A DNA stretch of 64,000 nucleotides from Gracilaria domingensis (lineage: Eukaryota > Rhodophyta > Florideophyceae > Gracilariales > Gracilariaceae). The stretch spans positions 372,001 to 436,000 of the forward strand of contig VCMS01000005.1 of the NCBI GenBank assembly GCA_022539475.1, in the 5' to 3' direction. Positions 9,908-19,963 of the stretch are shown here, piece after piece; positions within the stretch are counted from its first letter, which is position 1, and each line of letters opens with the position of its first letter. The notes beneath the pieces are model-generated. The model made no database searches, was not told where the DNA came from, and worked only from the letters and a program-made list of their open reading frames with translations. The position numbers and the translations under genes were made by a program.

Positions 9908-10446
9908 GGCTGATATGGTAGCAGCTGATTTGAAGCGCGGAGTGCATTTCCTTGAAGTGCATGGCCCTGTATGTTATAACTTACCTAACCCCGGTATAGC
10001 ATTCATTTTGTCAAAGTAAAGCAGAGAGCTTGTCTGAATGTTTGTGTCGTCGCGACGACGTGTACACGCACGCCGTGTAGTACAGGTGACAACGTAGCAC
10101 ACGCGGAAACGATCGCCACGCCCCCCACTGTGTCCGTACGATCGACAGGGCATTGCGCGCGGTTTCGACATGCGTTGCGCAATCGGCACTTGGCCGTTCC
10201 CGCCATCTACAGCGAAACTGCGCAGTGCGCGCGCACACTTGTCTGCGCGCAAAACTAGTGTACCGTCGGTACGTTTGGCACCTTCGTATATTCTGTCCTG
10301 GCGTAGATCACCTTTCGGTACGGTCGTAGGTACCTTCGGTGTAACACACACTCGTCCTTCGTCGGCGCGCACGACTTGTAGCAGTACTTCTTCCACGCGA
10401 GACGGCAAGCCGCAACACAGCAGCTTGCTTCAACCACTTGCCCATC
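9908..10446. other. intergenic, leader of the NASP-like gene
   Basis: Rising GC content with many CG dinucleotides. Overlapping open frames on both strands match nothing and reflect base composition. Confidence 0.45.
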
Positions 10447-11745
10447 ATGAACGGTACATCCGCCCACGCTGAAAGCGCCACAACTCGCTCGCACACGGCG
10501 CAAGACATGCCGCAACCAAACTCGGCCAGCGAAAAGCACGTTGACAAAGCCAACAAGGCTGATTCACCCATGCAAAAGGAAAACGGTTCCTCTCAGGCGG
10601 CCGCAGTGGCCCACGCCAAATCGTGTGAACAGCACGATGCGGTGAACAGCGTGCCTGTTGATGAAGCCATCAAGAGCAAGCACGACCAGGTGAAGGCCTC
10701 CGACGGCGGCGAGAACGCGAACGATGCAAAAGACACTAATGATGAGGCCAACAAAGGCATTCACGACCAGCTGAAGGCCTCCGACAGTGGCGAGAACGCG
10801 AATGGTGCAAAAGATGCAAATGACGAAGTCGCCAAGAACAGCGATCACGACCAGGCGGAGGCGTCAAACAGAGGCGAGAACACACATGATGCAAACGTTG
10901 CAAATGGTGAAAGCAAGAAGAGCAATGACGACCAGGTGAAAGCTTCAAACGATGCAAATGACGACGAAGTGAAAGCTTCAGACGGTGGTGAGAAGGCACA
11001 TGACGCAAAAGATGCAAATGGTGAACACAAGAAAAGCGAGGACGCGCCGAAGGCAAAAGGCAAACTGTCGGAACAGCAAAAGGAAATCCGCGACATGATC
11101 GCGCACACGGTGAACGCGCAAGTGGCGCAGCAGTACGCGCAGGCGACAGAGATCATACAAAGCGCACCGGACGAGAGCGCGCTGCAGAAGGCATCGGAGC
11201 TGCTGGTGATGGCGCTCAGGAGCGCGGAAGACAAGGACCAGAGCGGGTTGGCGTACGCGGAGCTGAGCCTGACGTACGGACAGGTGATGCTGGGGTTTGT
11301 GATTCGTCGCGCCACGGGCGGCGGGGTGCTGGGCAACGGGGCGGACGGCGAGGCGGGCGAGGAGGACGTGGTGGAGGAGGAGGAGGAGGAGCAGATCACC
11401 TGGACGCAGCTGGAGATCGCGCGCGTGACGTTGGAGAAACTGGTTGCGGCGGGCAACGGGCGGCTGAGAGGGCGGCTGGCGGAGACGCACCGCACGTTGG
11501 GCGAGCTGCTGGTGGCATTGGATCAGGCGAGCCAGGCCGGGGCCGAGTTCGGCAAGGCCAGTGAGCTGTGCGAGGGGCGCGAGCGCGCCGAGTGCCTGCA
11601 CAAGCTGTACCTGGCGATGCGGCGGGAGGACGGCGCTGTGGCCGCCGACGCGCTGCGCAAGTGCATCGCGGCACTGGAGGCGGTGGGCGGCGCGGGCGAC
11701 GCCGCGGTGGTGCGCGAGCTGAGGGACGAGCTGCGGCTGCTGGAC

Positions 11746-11781
<36 letters not shown>

Positions 11782-11874
11782 GGCGCGGCGGGCGGTGCGG
11801 GCGGCGGGGCAGGCGCGGGCGGCGGGACGGCGGTGAAGGTGGTGAAGGTGGTGCCGAAGCGGAAGCGGGAGGGC

Positions 11875-11905
<31 letters not shown>

Positions 11906-11943
11906 ACGCGGACGCGGCGGCGAAGCGCGAGAGGCTGCGGTGA
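10447..11943 (+). CDS. NASP/Sim3/Hif1-like histone H3-H4 chaperone (SHNi-TPR)
   Basis: A 498-residue acidic protein. Residues 30-205 are four to five imperfect units of about 27 residues built on DHDQVKASDGGENANDAKD, hydrophilic and disordered. From about residue 206 the sequence is helical and fits the SHNi-TPR layout. A first TPR runs through YAELSLTYGQVMLGFVIRR and GGGVLGN. A second TPR is interrupted by an acidic insert (EEDVVEEEEEEQ, about 302-313) and continues with TWTQLEIARVTLEKL. The RLAETHRTLGELLVAL repeat and its successor follow. A Gly-Ala linker and a basic nuclear signal (PKRKR, about 470-474) end the protein. ATG 10447 is chosen; an in-frame TTG at 10438 is ignored. The family binds H3 and escorts it to the nucleus. 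The call rests on architecture, not a search. Confidence 0.62.
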
Positions 11944-12421
11944 GGCGCGCGGAAAAACGTTTTGCGGCGGGCGCGCAGCACGTACCGCGCGGCGGCGGCG
12001 GCGGCGCGGCGCTCAGCCAGCGGCGCGCGTTGCGCCGCGCGCTGACGTACCGAGCACGTGCGCGGCCGCAACACGTGTGTCGGCGCGGCGCGCGTTCCCC
12101 GCCGCCAGCGCCGATGGCGCGCTTACCGACGCGCGCGCCGCTCCTTCTTGGGCGCATCGCCGCCGCCGCAGCGCAGCCGCGACGGCGCCTCCGCCGCTCC
12201 GCCGCCCCCTTCGCCGCCGCCGTGCGCTCCTCCGCCCCTTCCCCTCCGCCCCGTCCTCTCCTCTTCCCCCCTCCGCCTCCCCCCCCTCCTCCTCCCCCCA
12301 ACCCCACCAGTCCCTGCACCGTTCCCCGTCAACGGACCCCGCCCTCTCCCGCTCCCGCTCCCGCTCCCGCTCCCGCTCCCGCTCCCGCTCCCGCTCCCCA
12401 CCCCCTTCCTCCCCCCGCAGC
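11944..12421. other. GC-rich leader of the zinc-finger gene
   Basis: The sense strand is C/T-rich. It includes a CCCGCT hexamer tract (about 12347-12397) and ends in CCCCCGCAG immediately before the ATG at 12422. That looks like a 3' splice site, so a 5' UTR intron is possible. Open frames through here on all frames follow from the very high GC. Confidence 0.5.
12347..12397 (+). repeat. CCCGCT hexanucleotide tandem repeat
   Basis: About 8-9 near-perfect copies of CCCGCT within the 5' leader of the C2H2 gene. Confidence 0.8.
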
Positions 12422-13285
12422 ATGCAACCGTCGACGCTGGCTTTTGCGTCGCCCGCCGTCGCGCTGCACGCCGCGCCCGCGCTGGCGCCTGCCTCCCGCA
12501 TGGACGCGTCGTCCGTGCCCGCCGCCTGCGCGTCGCTGCTGTCGCTGCGACACGGCGGCTGCGCCGTGCGCGGCGCCGCCGGCGCCGCCGCACCGGCGCC
12601 CGCCGCGCCCGCTGCGCCGCCCGCCGCGCCCGCTGCGCCGCCCACCGCGCGCGCGTCGTCGCGCTTCTGGCAGACGGTGCTGTCCACCAGCAGCGACGGC
12701 GCGCCGGGCGCGGCGGCGGCAGCAGCAGCGGCGGCGGCGGCGGCGGCGGCGGCGGCCGTGCCGGCGGCCACGGCGGCCACGGCGCAGCGGCAGCCCAAGA
12801 TGAACATCCCGTGCGAGGTGTGCGGCGTGCTGTTCCGCAAGCCGGGGCACCTCAACATGCACTGGCGCTCCGTGCACGCGTCGGCGGCGTCGGCGGACGG
12901 CGGCGCGTACGGCGCGCGGCCGGCGGCGGCGCGGCTGGCGGCGGCGGCGGCGGCGGCGGCGGCGTGCGCCACGGCGCCGTCGGCGGCGCGGCGCGGCGCG
13001 GCGCGGCCCAGCAAGGCGGGGCGCGCGTACGGCTGCCCGCAGTGCGACGCGTGGTTCAAGCGCGGCAGCGACCGCAACCGGCACATGCGCATGGTGCACG
13101 CCAAGATCCGGCCGTTCGAGTGCAAGCTGTGCGGCAACCACTTTGGGCGCAAGAGCTTCCTGGAGGCGCACGTGCTCACCGTGCACCAGAAGCTGCGCCC
13201 GTTCCGCTGCGACTGCGGCGCCGCCTTCGGCCAGCGCAGCTCGCTCACGCGACACGCGCGCAAGATCCACAACAAGGAGCCGTGA
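12422..13285 (+). CDS. C2H2 zinc-finger protein with four fingers
   Basis: A 287-residue protein. The N-terminal 125 residues are Ala/Pro-rich with a long polyalanine run (about 95-112). Finger 1 (131-152, CEVC...HWRSVH) is separated by an Ala-rich spacer from a tandem of three. These are finger 2 (from C205, CPQC...HMRMVH), finger 3 (from C234, CKLC...HVLTVH) and finger 4 (from C263), which is written CDC, with one residue instead of two between the cysteines. TGEKP-like linkers are replaced by AKIRPFE and QKLRPFR. It is presumably a nuclear DNA-binding regulator. ATG 12422 is the first ATG; the frame is open upstream only from a GTG. The CCCCCGCAG just before the ATG could be a splice acceptor. 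Confidence 0.8.
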   Translation: MQPSTLAFASPAVALHAAPALAPASRMDASSVPAACASLLSLRHGGCAVRGAAGAAAPAPAAPAAPPAAPAAPPTARASSRFWQTVLSTSSDGAPGAAAAAAAAAAAAAAAAVPAATAATAQRQPKMNIPCEVCGVLFRKPGHLNMHWRSVHASAASADGGAYGARPAAARLAAAAAAAAACATAPSAARRGAARPSKAGRAYGCPQCDAWFKRGSDRNRHMRMVHAKIRPFECKLCGNHFGRKSFLEAHVLTVHQKLRPFRCDCGAAFGQRSSLTRHARKIHNKEP

Positions 13286-13515
13286 CGCGGCCGCCGCCGC
13301 CGCCGCCGCCGCCGCTTTCTGTAACACCACAACCCGCGCGCTGACACTTGACATTTTTACAATAAACCACACCACAAGCTCTACATCCCCCCTCCCATGA
13401 TCTCAATCTCCCGCCATCCGCCCTCCTCCTCCTCCTCCTCCTCCTCCTCCTCCTCCTCCTTCTCTTCCCCACCGTCCGCCGCACTCTATTCCCCCATCCG
13501 TCTCCTACGCGCGCC

Positions 13516-13570
13516 ATGCCACCCTCCTTCGCCCTCCCGCCTCCCGCCCCGCAGCGCCCTCGCCTGCGCG

Positions 13571-13604
<34 letters not shown>

Positions 13605-14115
13605 ACCCCCCCCGCTCCCGCCGCCGCCGCGCGCCGCCGCGCTCTCGCGCCGCGCCGTGCTGCGCCGCCTGGCGCTGCTCCCTCTCGCCGCGCCGCGCGC
13701 CGCGCGCGCCTCCCCCGCGCCCGAGCCGCCGCTGCTAGCGCTGGTGCGGCTGCGCGACTCGCTGCGCGACCTGACGGCCGACGTCGAGGTCGGCACCAAC
13801 GCCGACGTGCGCCGCGTCGTGCGCACGCTGCTGCGCGCCACCGACCTGCCGCGCAACCTGCCCGCCGCCGCGCGCGCGCTGCCCGGCGCGGAGCGCCAGG
13901 CGGCGCTGCTCGCGGGGCGCGACGCGTACGAGTACCTCAACCAGGTGGTGGAGTACTTTGACGCCACGGCCAACCGCCAGCGCGCGCCGCCCGCCGTGCT
14001 GGCGTTCTGGCTGCAGTGCATCGCCACGGCGGCCGACCGGCTGGACGACGTGCTGCGGCTGTTTGACGGCGACGAGGTGCGCGCGATGCGCGAGCGGCTG
14101 GTGGCGCCGCTGTGA
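13516..14115 (+). CDS. putative thylakoid-lumen four-helix protein, PsbQ/Psb27-like
   Basis: A 199-residue precursor with a bipartite plastid-lumen targeting signal. An Ala/Pro/Arg-rich transit region covers residues 1-42. A twin-arginine signal follows (S-R45-R46-AVLRR, hydrophobic LALLPLAAP, cleavage near ARA65). The mature part of about 130 residues is all-helical with spaced hydrophobics (LVRLRDSLRDL, VRRVVRTLLRATDLPRNL, YEYLNQVVEYFDA, FWLQCIATAADRLDDVLRLF). This fits the four-helix bundle of small photosystem II extrinsic or assembly factors. The PsbQ' of red algae is the best guess because of the RTLLRATDLPRNL segment, but Psb27 or another lumen helical protein is possible. Targeting is well supported; identity is tentative. 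Confidence 0.55.
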
Positions 14116-14166
14116 CGGCGCGCTTTTTGTTGTTGATGCTGTTTGCTGCGGTAAACAGCGCGCGCG

Positions 14167-14560
14167 CTAGTCGTTGCTGTGCGAGCCGTTGGGCGACTTG
14201 GTCTGCTTGTCGAAGCGGCGGCGGCGCAGCATGAGGTGGCGCTTGAAGTTGGTGCGGCCGTACGTGACGCACTGCGCCTTGGGCACGCACTCGCCCGTGC
14301 AGTGCGGGCACGTCCACTGCTGCTGCTTGGACACGTCGTGGAACACCTGCATGTCCCACGCGTACTTCTCGAAGCAGAACTTGCACACGACCTTGCGGCA
14401 CAGCCCCTTCTTGAGCCGGCAGCACACCATCACCTGCACGTTGTGCGCCTTGCGCCCGCACACGTGACAAAACTTGGACGCCGACGCGTGCTTGTACTGC
14501 TTGGGGCGCTGGCGTGACACGGTCGGGTACAGCGCGCGCGCCGCGCCGCGCAGCTCGGCA

Positions 14561-14594
<34 letters not shown>

Positions 14595-14871
14595 TGCTGC
14601 CGCCGCGGCGGCCGGCGGAGGAGGCGGACGCGGCGCCGCCGCCGCCGCCGCTGGCGGGCGGCAGCGGCAGCGCGTCGGGCGGCGGCGGCGCGCCGAACGG
14701 CTCGGGCGGCAGCGCCTCCCAGCGCGGCACGCACGTGTGCGCGTCCAGCAGCGGCCACGGCGGATCGGCCAGCGGGTCCACCAGCGGATCCAGCATGGCG
14801 TCCGCCCACGGCAGCTCCAGGGCGTCCAGCGCGGGCGGCGCGCCGCGCGCGGCGTGGCGATGATGCGTCAT
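14167..14871 (-). CDS. CDCA7-type zinc-finger protein (zf-4CXXC_R1 domain)
   Basis: A 234-residue protein with a low-complexity acidic/Pro/Ala N terminus (1-110). The Cys-rich C-terminal domain (133-212) matches the zf-4CXXC_R1 pattern: CHVCGRK (135-138), a CC pair (150-151), C158, CKFCFEKY (163-170), CPHC (188-191), GEC (195) and C201. That makes eleven cysteines in the domain. The domain defines CDCA7/CDCA7L and plant relatives, which work with HELLS/DDM1-type remodelers in DNA methylation maintenance. Against that, the final GxCNCSxC of animal CDCA7 is shortened here (GECVPKAQC), so it may be a distant class. ATG at 14869-14871; a run of 16 C on the sense strand lies 9 bp upstream. It converges with the lumen-protein gene, whose stop is 52 bp away. 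Confidence 0.62.
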
Positions 14872-14879
14872 GGGGTGTC

Positions 14880-14895
14880 GGGGGGGGGGGGGGGG
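14880..14895 (-). repeat. homopolymer C16 in the leader of the CDCA7-like gene
   Basis: Sixteen G on the plus strand, so C16 on the sense strand, 9 bp upstream of the start codon at 14871. Confidence 0.9.
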
Positions 14896-15540
14896 ATGGG
14901 GCGGAGGGGCGGGGCGAGCTCGGGCGCCGCTGTTCGAGGCGGCTGTGCGGCGTGGCGTCGTCCGCAGCGCTGCCGCCGCGCGCGCGCCGCTTTTGTAGCC
15001 GCGCGCGCGTCCGCCGCGCTGCGCCGCGCCGCGCCGCGCCGCGCCGCGCGCGGCGCGGGTGCGCGGCGCGCGTGGCGCCCGCGCGCGGCGCGCGCGCCGC
15101 TCAAAGGCGGCGCGCGCTTTGACTGCGCGCCTGCGCGCCGCGCGCGCGCCGCGGCTGTACGCGGTAAGCGCTTGTCAGCGACGCGTCTTTTTTTAAAACC
15201 CGACTCGGAAGGTTTTTTGCGTCGGTCCACGCCCCCCCCCGCGCCGCGCGCCGCGCGCCGCGCTCCACGCGCGCCGCCGATGCTTGCCAGGCCGCTGCAC
15301 GCATCGTGCCGCCGCCTCAAACGCGCCCCGCGTATGGGCCGTCGCGCCGCCGCCCCCCCCCCCCCTCCCCCCTGCTCCGCTCGCGAGACGCGGCGGAGGC
15401 GCGCCGCTTACGACTTGTACAACAACCAACGGTGTACTTCGTGCGGTCGCGCTTTGTCTTCTCCCCGCCCCGCCCCCCCCCCCCAGGAAACCGTTTTACT
15501 TGTCGCCAGCGCATAGATACCTTCCTGCGTTCTGTAAAAA

Positions 15541-15580
15541 TTCTCTTCTGCGCGCGCGCGCGCGCGCGCGCAGAAGAGAA
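15541..15580. repeat. perfect 40-bp palindrome with alternating CG core
   Basis: TTCTCTTCTG, then ten CG dinucleotides, then CAGAAGAGAA; the two halves are exact reverse complements. The alternating CG core is Z-DNA-prone and the whole can extrude as a cruciform. Confidence 0.9.
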
Positions 15581-17502
15581 GAGCTCCGCGCCCAACCACT
15601 GCTCGTTAAAAGCTTACTGTATGCGCGCTTTTTGGCCGCGCGCGCGCAAATGTGCATTTGCATCGCCAACGTGTGCCTGCGAGCGTAACCCCAATTCCAT
15701 GCGCCAGCATTTAATGCACGCTTACCCACTTGTCGCATCGCAAGCTGTTTTCCCCCCCAGCGCGCGCCCATCCGCCCTTACCTTTTCCCTAACTTACGCA
15801 TTTGCCCCTGCCCCAGCCTTATCGTATGGCACCTCATGTAAGCCTGCCCGCCCGTTGCCGCCCCCTGTTGTACAACCACGACTTTGTCGGTTACGGACGG
15901 CCGATGCCGCGCCTGCGCACCTCATGAGGCTTGAGCGCGCGCGCGCGTCTGCGAGCCCCAGTTACGTTTTCGTGCTGTGTGGCTGCACTCTGGGAGCAAC
16001 TAGCGCGCGCGTTCGATCGCGCAGAACAACCCACTGCTGACATGACGCGCCATTCAGCAGTCAGTTGCGCGCAATCAATTCGGCGCGTTGCGGACAGCTC
16101 AACTGCGCTTGCCGCGCGCGTTTCATACCTTGGTGCTGTATGCAGCTGCCGCCGGGTCATGCCCGCATTTGGGTCCAACCGCGATGCCGCTTCCTGCGCC
16201 GCCGCGCTGTCTTTCCGCCTTTGGCGCACGTGCGGTTCCCACTTGCTTCCAAAAGTCCATGAGACCCTCCCCCCCCCTTCCCTCTTCGCCTGTTTGTGGA
16301 CACTGCACATTTGCACGCTTCTCATATCTGCCTGCTGTATATCTCAATTTGGCCCATAAGCGTTCTTGCTTGTAAGAAGAACTTGTCGTGCTGGTTGTGC
16401 GGTCATATCCTATCTGTCCGTTGCGCCCACAATCTCAGTGCGGGTCAAACGCCCGGAGAAAATGTGGTTTCCATGCCCATGTCAACAAGCTGTCCTCCAG
16501 TACATCTCGCTCCTTGATTAAAGCATGTCCAGAAATATTTCCTCGCTGATGCGCCAAGGAGACACTCATTTGGTCATCGACCAGTACAATTTTTCGATCT
16601 CACTATTTCGCAACCCCCCCCCCCCCCCCCATGCCCAAGCAAATGGCAGGCGCCAGACTGCACGTTCCATAGCAGCTCCTGCTTTGCGAATTCGTTGCTT
16701 TTCTTTTTGACGAGTCAGCTTGGGAAACACGCCTGCATGGATGCACACACGATCCATGAAAGCAACAACTTTGAAACAATTTTTCGCATTGCTGACACCA
16801 CCACGACAATCGCAACGGCTGCGGCGACTTCAGCTACGGTCACATTTTGTTTTTTTCGTTGAATTAAGTCAATACGCGCCTAAAAAAGCGGAGTAACAAA
16901 CGGCTGCTTTCATACCAATATTGCATATGAACACGTCGATGCCATTGGAACGCCAATTAATTGAAAGGGTACAACCTAGTCGGAACGCAATGAATGCCTA
17001 GAGTTGCGCAATGACAGCGCTGTTTAGGGCTAGCATCGGCCACTGGCAATGGCGTAAAGCACATTGGTGCCATGTGTCTGTTCGATTCTAATTATTCCAC
17101 GACATGAGTCTGAAGTTAGAACTTGTATATTCAATTGCGCTCGACAAGCAGGAAGCTCTAAGTGGTCAATTCAGCAGCACTCAAAAGAGTGCACAACGCT
17201 CTGCAAGAATGCTTTATGTGTTTCGCGTCTGATAGGAACGCTGATAGCAGAAAAGGGCTAATCGGAATTTGTTGTTATCGCCCTTTTGTGGCAGCCTTGG
17301 GCTGGGCACACTACCCTGGCTGTTCCCAAGGCAACAGCGCATATGCATCTGGCCAGGGGCCAGCCCAAGATGAGAAAGTTAGTAAGCGACAACAAGCCAT
17401 ATACGGTTGGAAACAAGGAGTGATTCAGGCACTGATGCCCAAGGCGTACGCTGGTGGTGTGTGTGTGTGTGAACATGACGAACAAACTCGACGTTTGTGG
17501 CA

Positions 17503-17504
<2 letters not shown>

Positions 17505-17541
<37 letters not shown>
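17505..17541 (+). repeat. poly(T) tract of about 37 bp
   Basis: An uninterrupted T run. On the minus strand it would be poly(A), as at a retroposed 3' end, but I find no body of a LINE or SINE and no target duplication beside it. Confidence 0.85.
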
Positions 17542-18241
17542 CCTCCCCTCATATATGGTCCAAACCAATCAACCAATCATATAAATGATTGTTGGCTACG
17601 GAGGCCGGTTGCATTGGAGCAATGCGCACTCGCCGGTGTAGGGAAGAGGTGTTGTTGTTGTTGCAAGTAAGGAGTGCCTTTTTTGTGACGAAGAATAGCG
17701 GTTTCTGTGTGTGGGAACTGTTCCAACGCTGGGATGCGGAGCGAAAAGGCGCTCCGACGTAGAGCCGCGCTGCGACTGACGCGTTACGAGATATTGAGAA
17801 ATTTACATGTCAAGTGGGAAATGAGTACAATTAGCGATAAAGGATAAACTTTGAGATGCTCGAGACAAGCGTCCCCTCTCCCGTATGTAGCCGTATGCGC
17901 GAAAAAAGTTGCGAGGGTTTACAGAGGGGAGACGCCCCCGAGACACCTGCCATGCCTCCACCGTGCGGAGGCTTTCTCCGTTGGCAGCGTGCCGCACGTA
18001 CGCGGCAGCGCCCATTTTGGACGCTCTGCGTTGCACGCTTTTGGAAACGCGCTTGCTCGTTACATGCGCTCTACAGGACCGAGCGTGTTGCGGCGCAAAT
18101 CCAAAAAGTGCTCGTACGACAGCGGCGCGCGCGAGACGAGATGTTGCGCGCGCAACGGCGCGTGATTGGCCGGCTGCCCGAAACGCGTCGTGCGCGGAGC
18201 ACATTCGAGGAGGGCGCGGCGCTACCGCGCTGCGGTCGCTG

Positions 18242-18271
18242 ACGAGCGCGCGCGCGCGCGCGCGCGCTCGT
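18242..18271. repeat. perfect 30-bp palindrome with CG core
   Basis: ACGAG, ten CG dinucleotides, CTCGT. It has the same design as the palindrome at 15541-15580: a Z-DNA-prone core between short complementary arms. Confidence 0.9.
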
Positions 18272-19963
18272 TTCGCAACCAAACGCCTGTCTGCGCCATC
18301 GCCTCTGCCGAGGTTACAACGCACGGCGACGACTCGTTTTTGCTGTTTTCCGCGCCGTCGTCGCACGAGCAGCTCTTCCGACGCCTCGAAGCTTGCGGCT
18401 GACATCACGCCGTTCTTGCAGGACGTATCAACCAAAGCTGCAAAGCAAAGAAAAAGAGAAAAAAAGTCGCCGGCAACAACAACACATCGCGGCGTGCCAT
18501 TCCACATTAGAAAGCTGACCGCGTGTCATGTCACCCCACGCGAGTCGTCGCACGATCGGCGCCATGTGATTGCCTCCCCCCTGGCGCGGCGCTGCGCTGC
18601 GCTGAGCGTGGCAGAAACCACAGTTGTGGTGGATACACGCCGGAGATACCGCAGCCGTGTCTGTTTCTCTGCATATCATTTGCAGCTGATGAAGACCGCG
18701 CGCACAATGTCTCGTCAGGCGCGCCCTGGCGCAGCGTCTGCCGGCGGCGGAGAATGCCGCTGCGAGCGCCAAAGTCGAATGGTGACCATCAATTGCGCAT
18801 ATGTGATGGCCTCAACTCGGCGGCGGAGACAGCGCGCAATTCAACTTGGGGAGAAGGCGCACGTGGCTCAAATGGTGAATTCGCAGATGCCGGCGCAGCT
18901 TGCCGCTGCTGCGCCAGCATCAACATCACCATCATGGTGATGGTGGAGTGGAGTGGACAAGAGTTACAGAACTGTATCCCAATCAAATAAAAGCTTACTG
19001 AAGGTTAACCGTCTGACCTTGCACACAGTATCTGCGCGTGATGCGTGCTTTTCGGGCGGCTGCGCAACGATAACGCTCTGTTTGCGTTGAAGCACGTTGT
19101 ACGTAATGTTACGCCGAGAGTTTGACACCGAGATACACAGCAATCGTCTTCGACAAAGCCAAGCTTGTACGTATCTACTGGTACGTTTTGTGCAAATATA
19201 CGTGAAGCTCCTGAGGTGCGCACAGCAACGCGAGTGTTTCGAGAAGAAAACACGCAGAGCAAGAAGCGTACAAGCGACGGCATCACGTTTTGTCAACAAG
19301 CTGTTTACTTGTTGGGTACGCCTTTTGAACGATTCGTAAAACAAGTGTGAAGGGCGTGTCATGGCGCAGACGCAACTTCTCACGAGCGGAAGGGAGGCAG
19401 ACGGAGACGGAGACGCAAAGTGGAGCACTCAAGCCATGTCATGATGACGATGGCGATGACGGGGACGGCAGTGGAGGCGCGCAGCGTAACATTAGAGGCA
19501 GGCGTCAAGCTGCGCGCCCAAGCGCACACAGCGGCGGCGCGAGCGACGGACGCGCCGCCGCGCCGCCGCCGCCGCCCGCGCACGTGTGCTGCGGGCTGCT
19601 CCGTGGCTGACGTCATGGCGGCGCGTCGCCACTGCGCGCCCGCCACGTAGCGCGGCGCCGGCGGCGCGCACCGTTGGCTGCCACCGACAGCCGGCGCCAC
19701 CGGCGCGGCGCCGCGGCGGCCGGCGCCCGCGGCGGCCGGCGCCCGCGCGCAGTGCGCGCCGGCGGCGGCTGCATTCGCCACGCACACGCGCGCGCCACCG
19801 CGCACAGCGCCCCAGTGCACGCGCCGCCCCGCAGCCGCCGCCTCGTTGCTGCCCTCTCCCGCGTTTCTACCCCCGCGCCATAAATGACGCCGCCGAGGCC
19901 GCGCGCCGCCCGGCCTCCGCCTTGGCCGCCGCTTGCGCTCGCGGCTTTCCGCCTCTGCTTGCG

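Larger units (their letters stand above)
14872..19963. other. 5.1-kb GC-rich intergenic region without a supported gene
   Basis: Open frames up to 343 codons exist on both strands (for example 17909-18940 plus and 17803-18507 minus). They overlap one another, are rich in Arg/Ala/Pro, and show no domain; they are products of high GC. The region holds several homopolymer tracts, two CG-core palindromes, a GT repeat near 17457-17470, and the promoter/leader of the copper ATPase at its right end. I see no tRNA or other RNA gene. Confidence 0.5.

Noticed and set aside
12077-12421. Extension of the zinc-finger protein upstream (Arg-Ser repeat region)
   Set aside because: The extension starts only from GTG, encodes the hexamer repeat, and ends at a splice-acceptor-like CCCCCGCAG; the first ATG is 12422.
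11396-13375. Long minus-strand and off-frame plus frames across the GC-rich genes
   Set aside because: Arg/Ala/Pro/Gly-rich shadows caused by very high GC; no domains, and they overlap the zinc-finger and NASP-like frames.
17505-17541. Poly(T) tract as the tail of a retroposon
   Set aside because: No SINE or LINE body and no flanking duplication could be found beside it.
17803-18940. Overlapping frames of 234 and 343 codons on opposite strands
   Set aside because: No ATG-led domain structure, Arg/Ala-rich composition, and mutual overlap in a CG-dense region.
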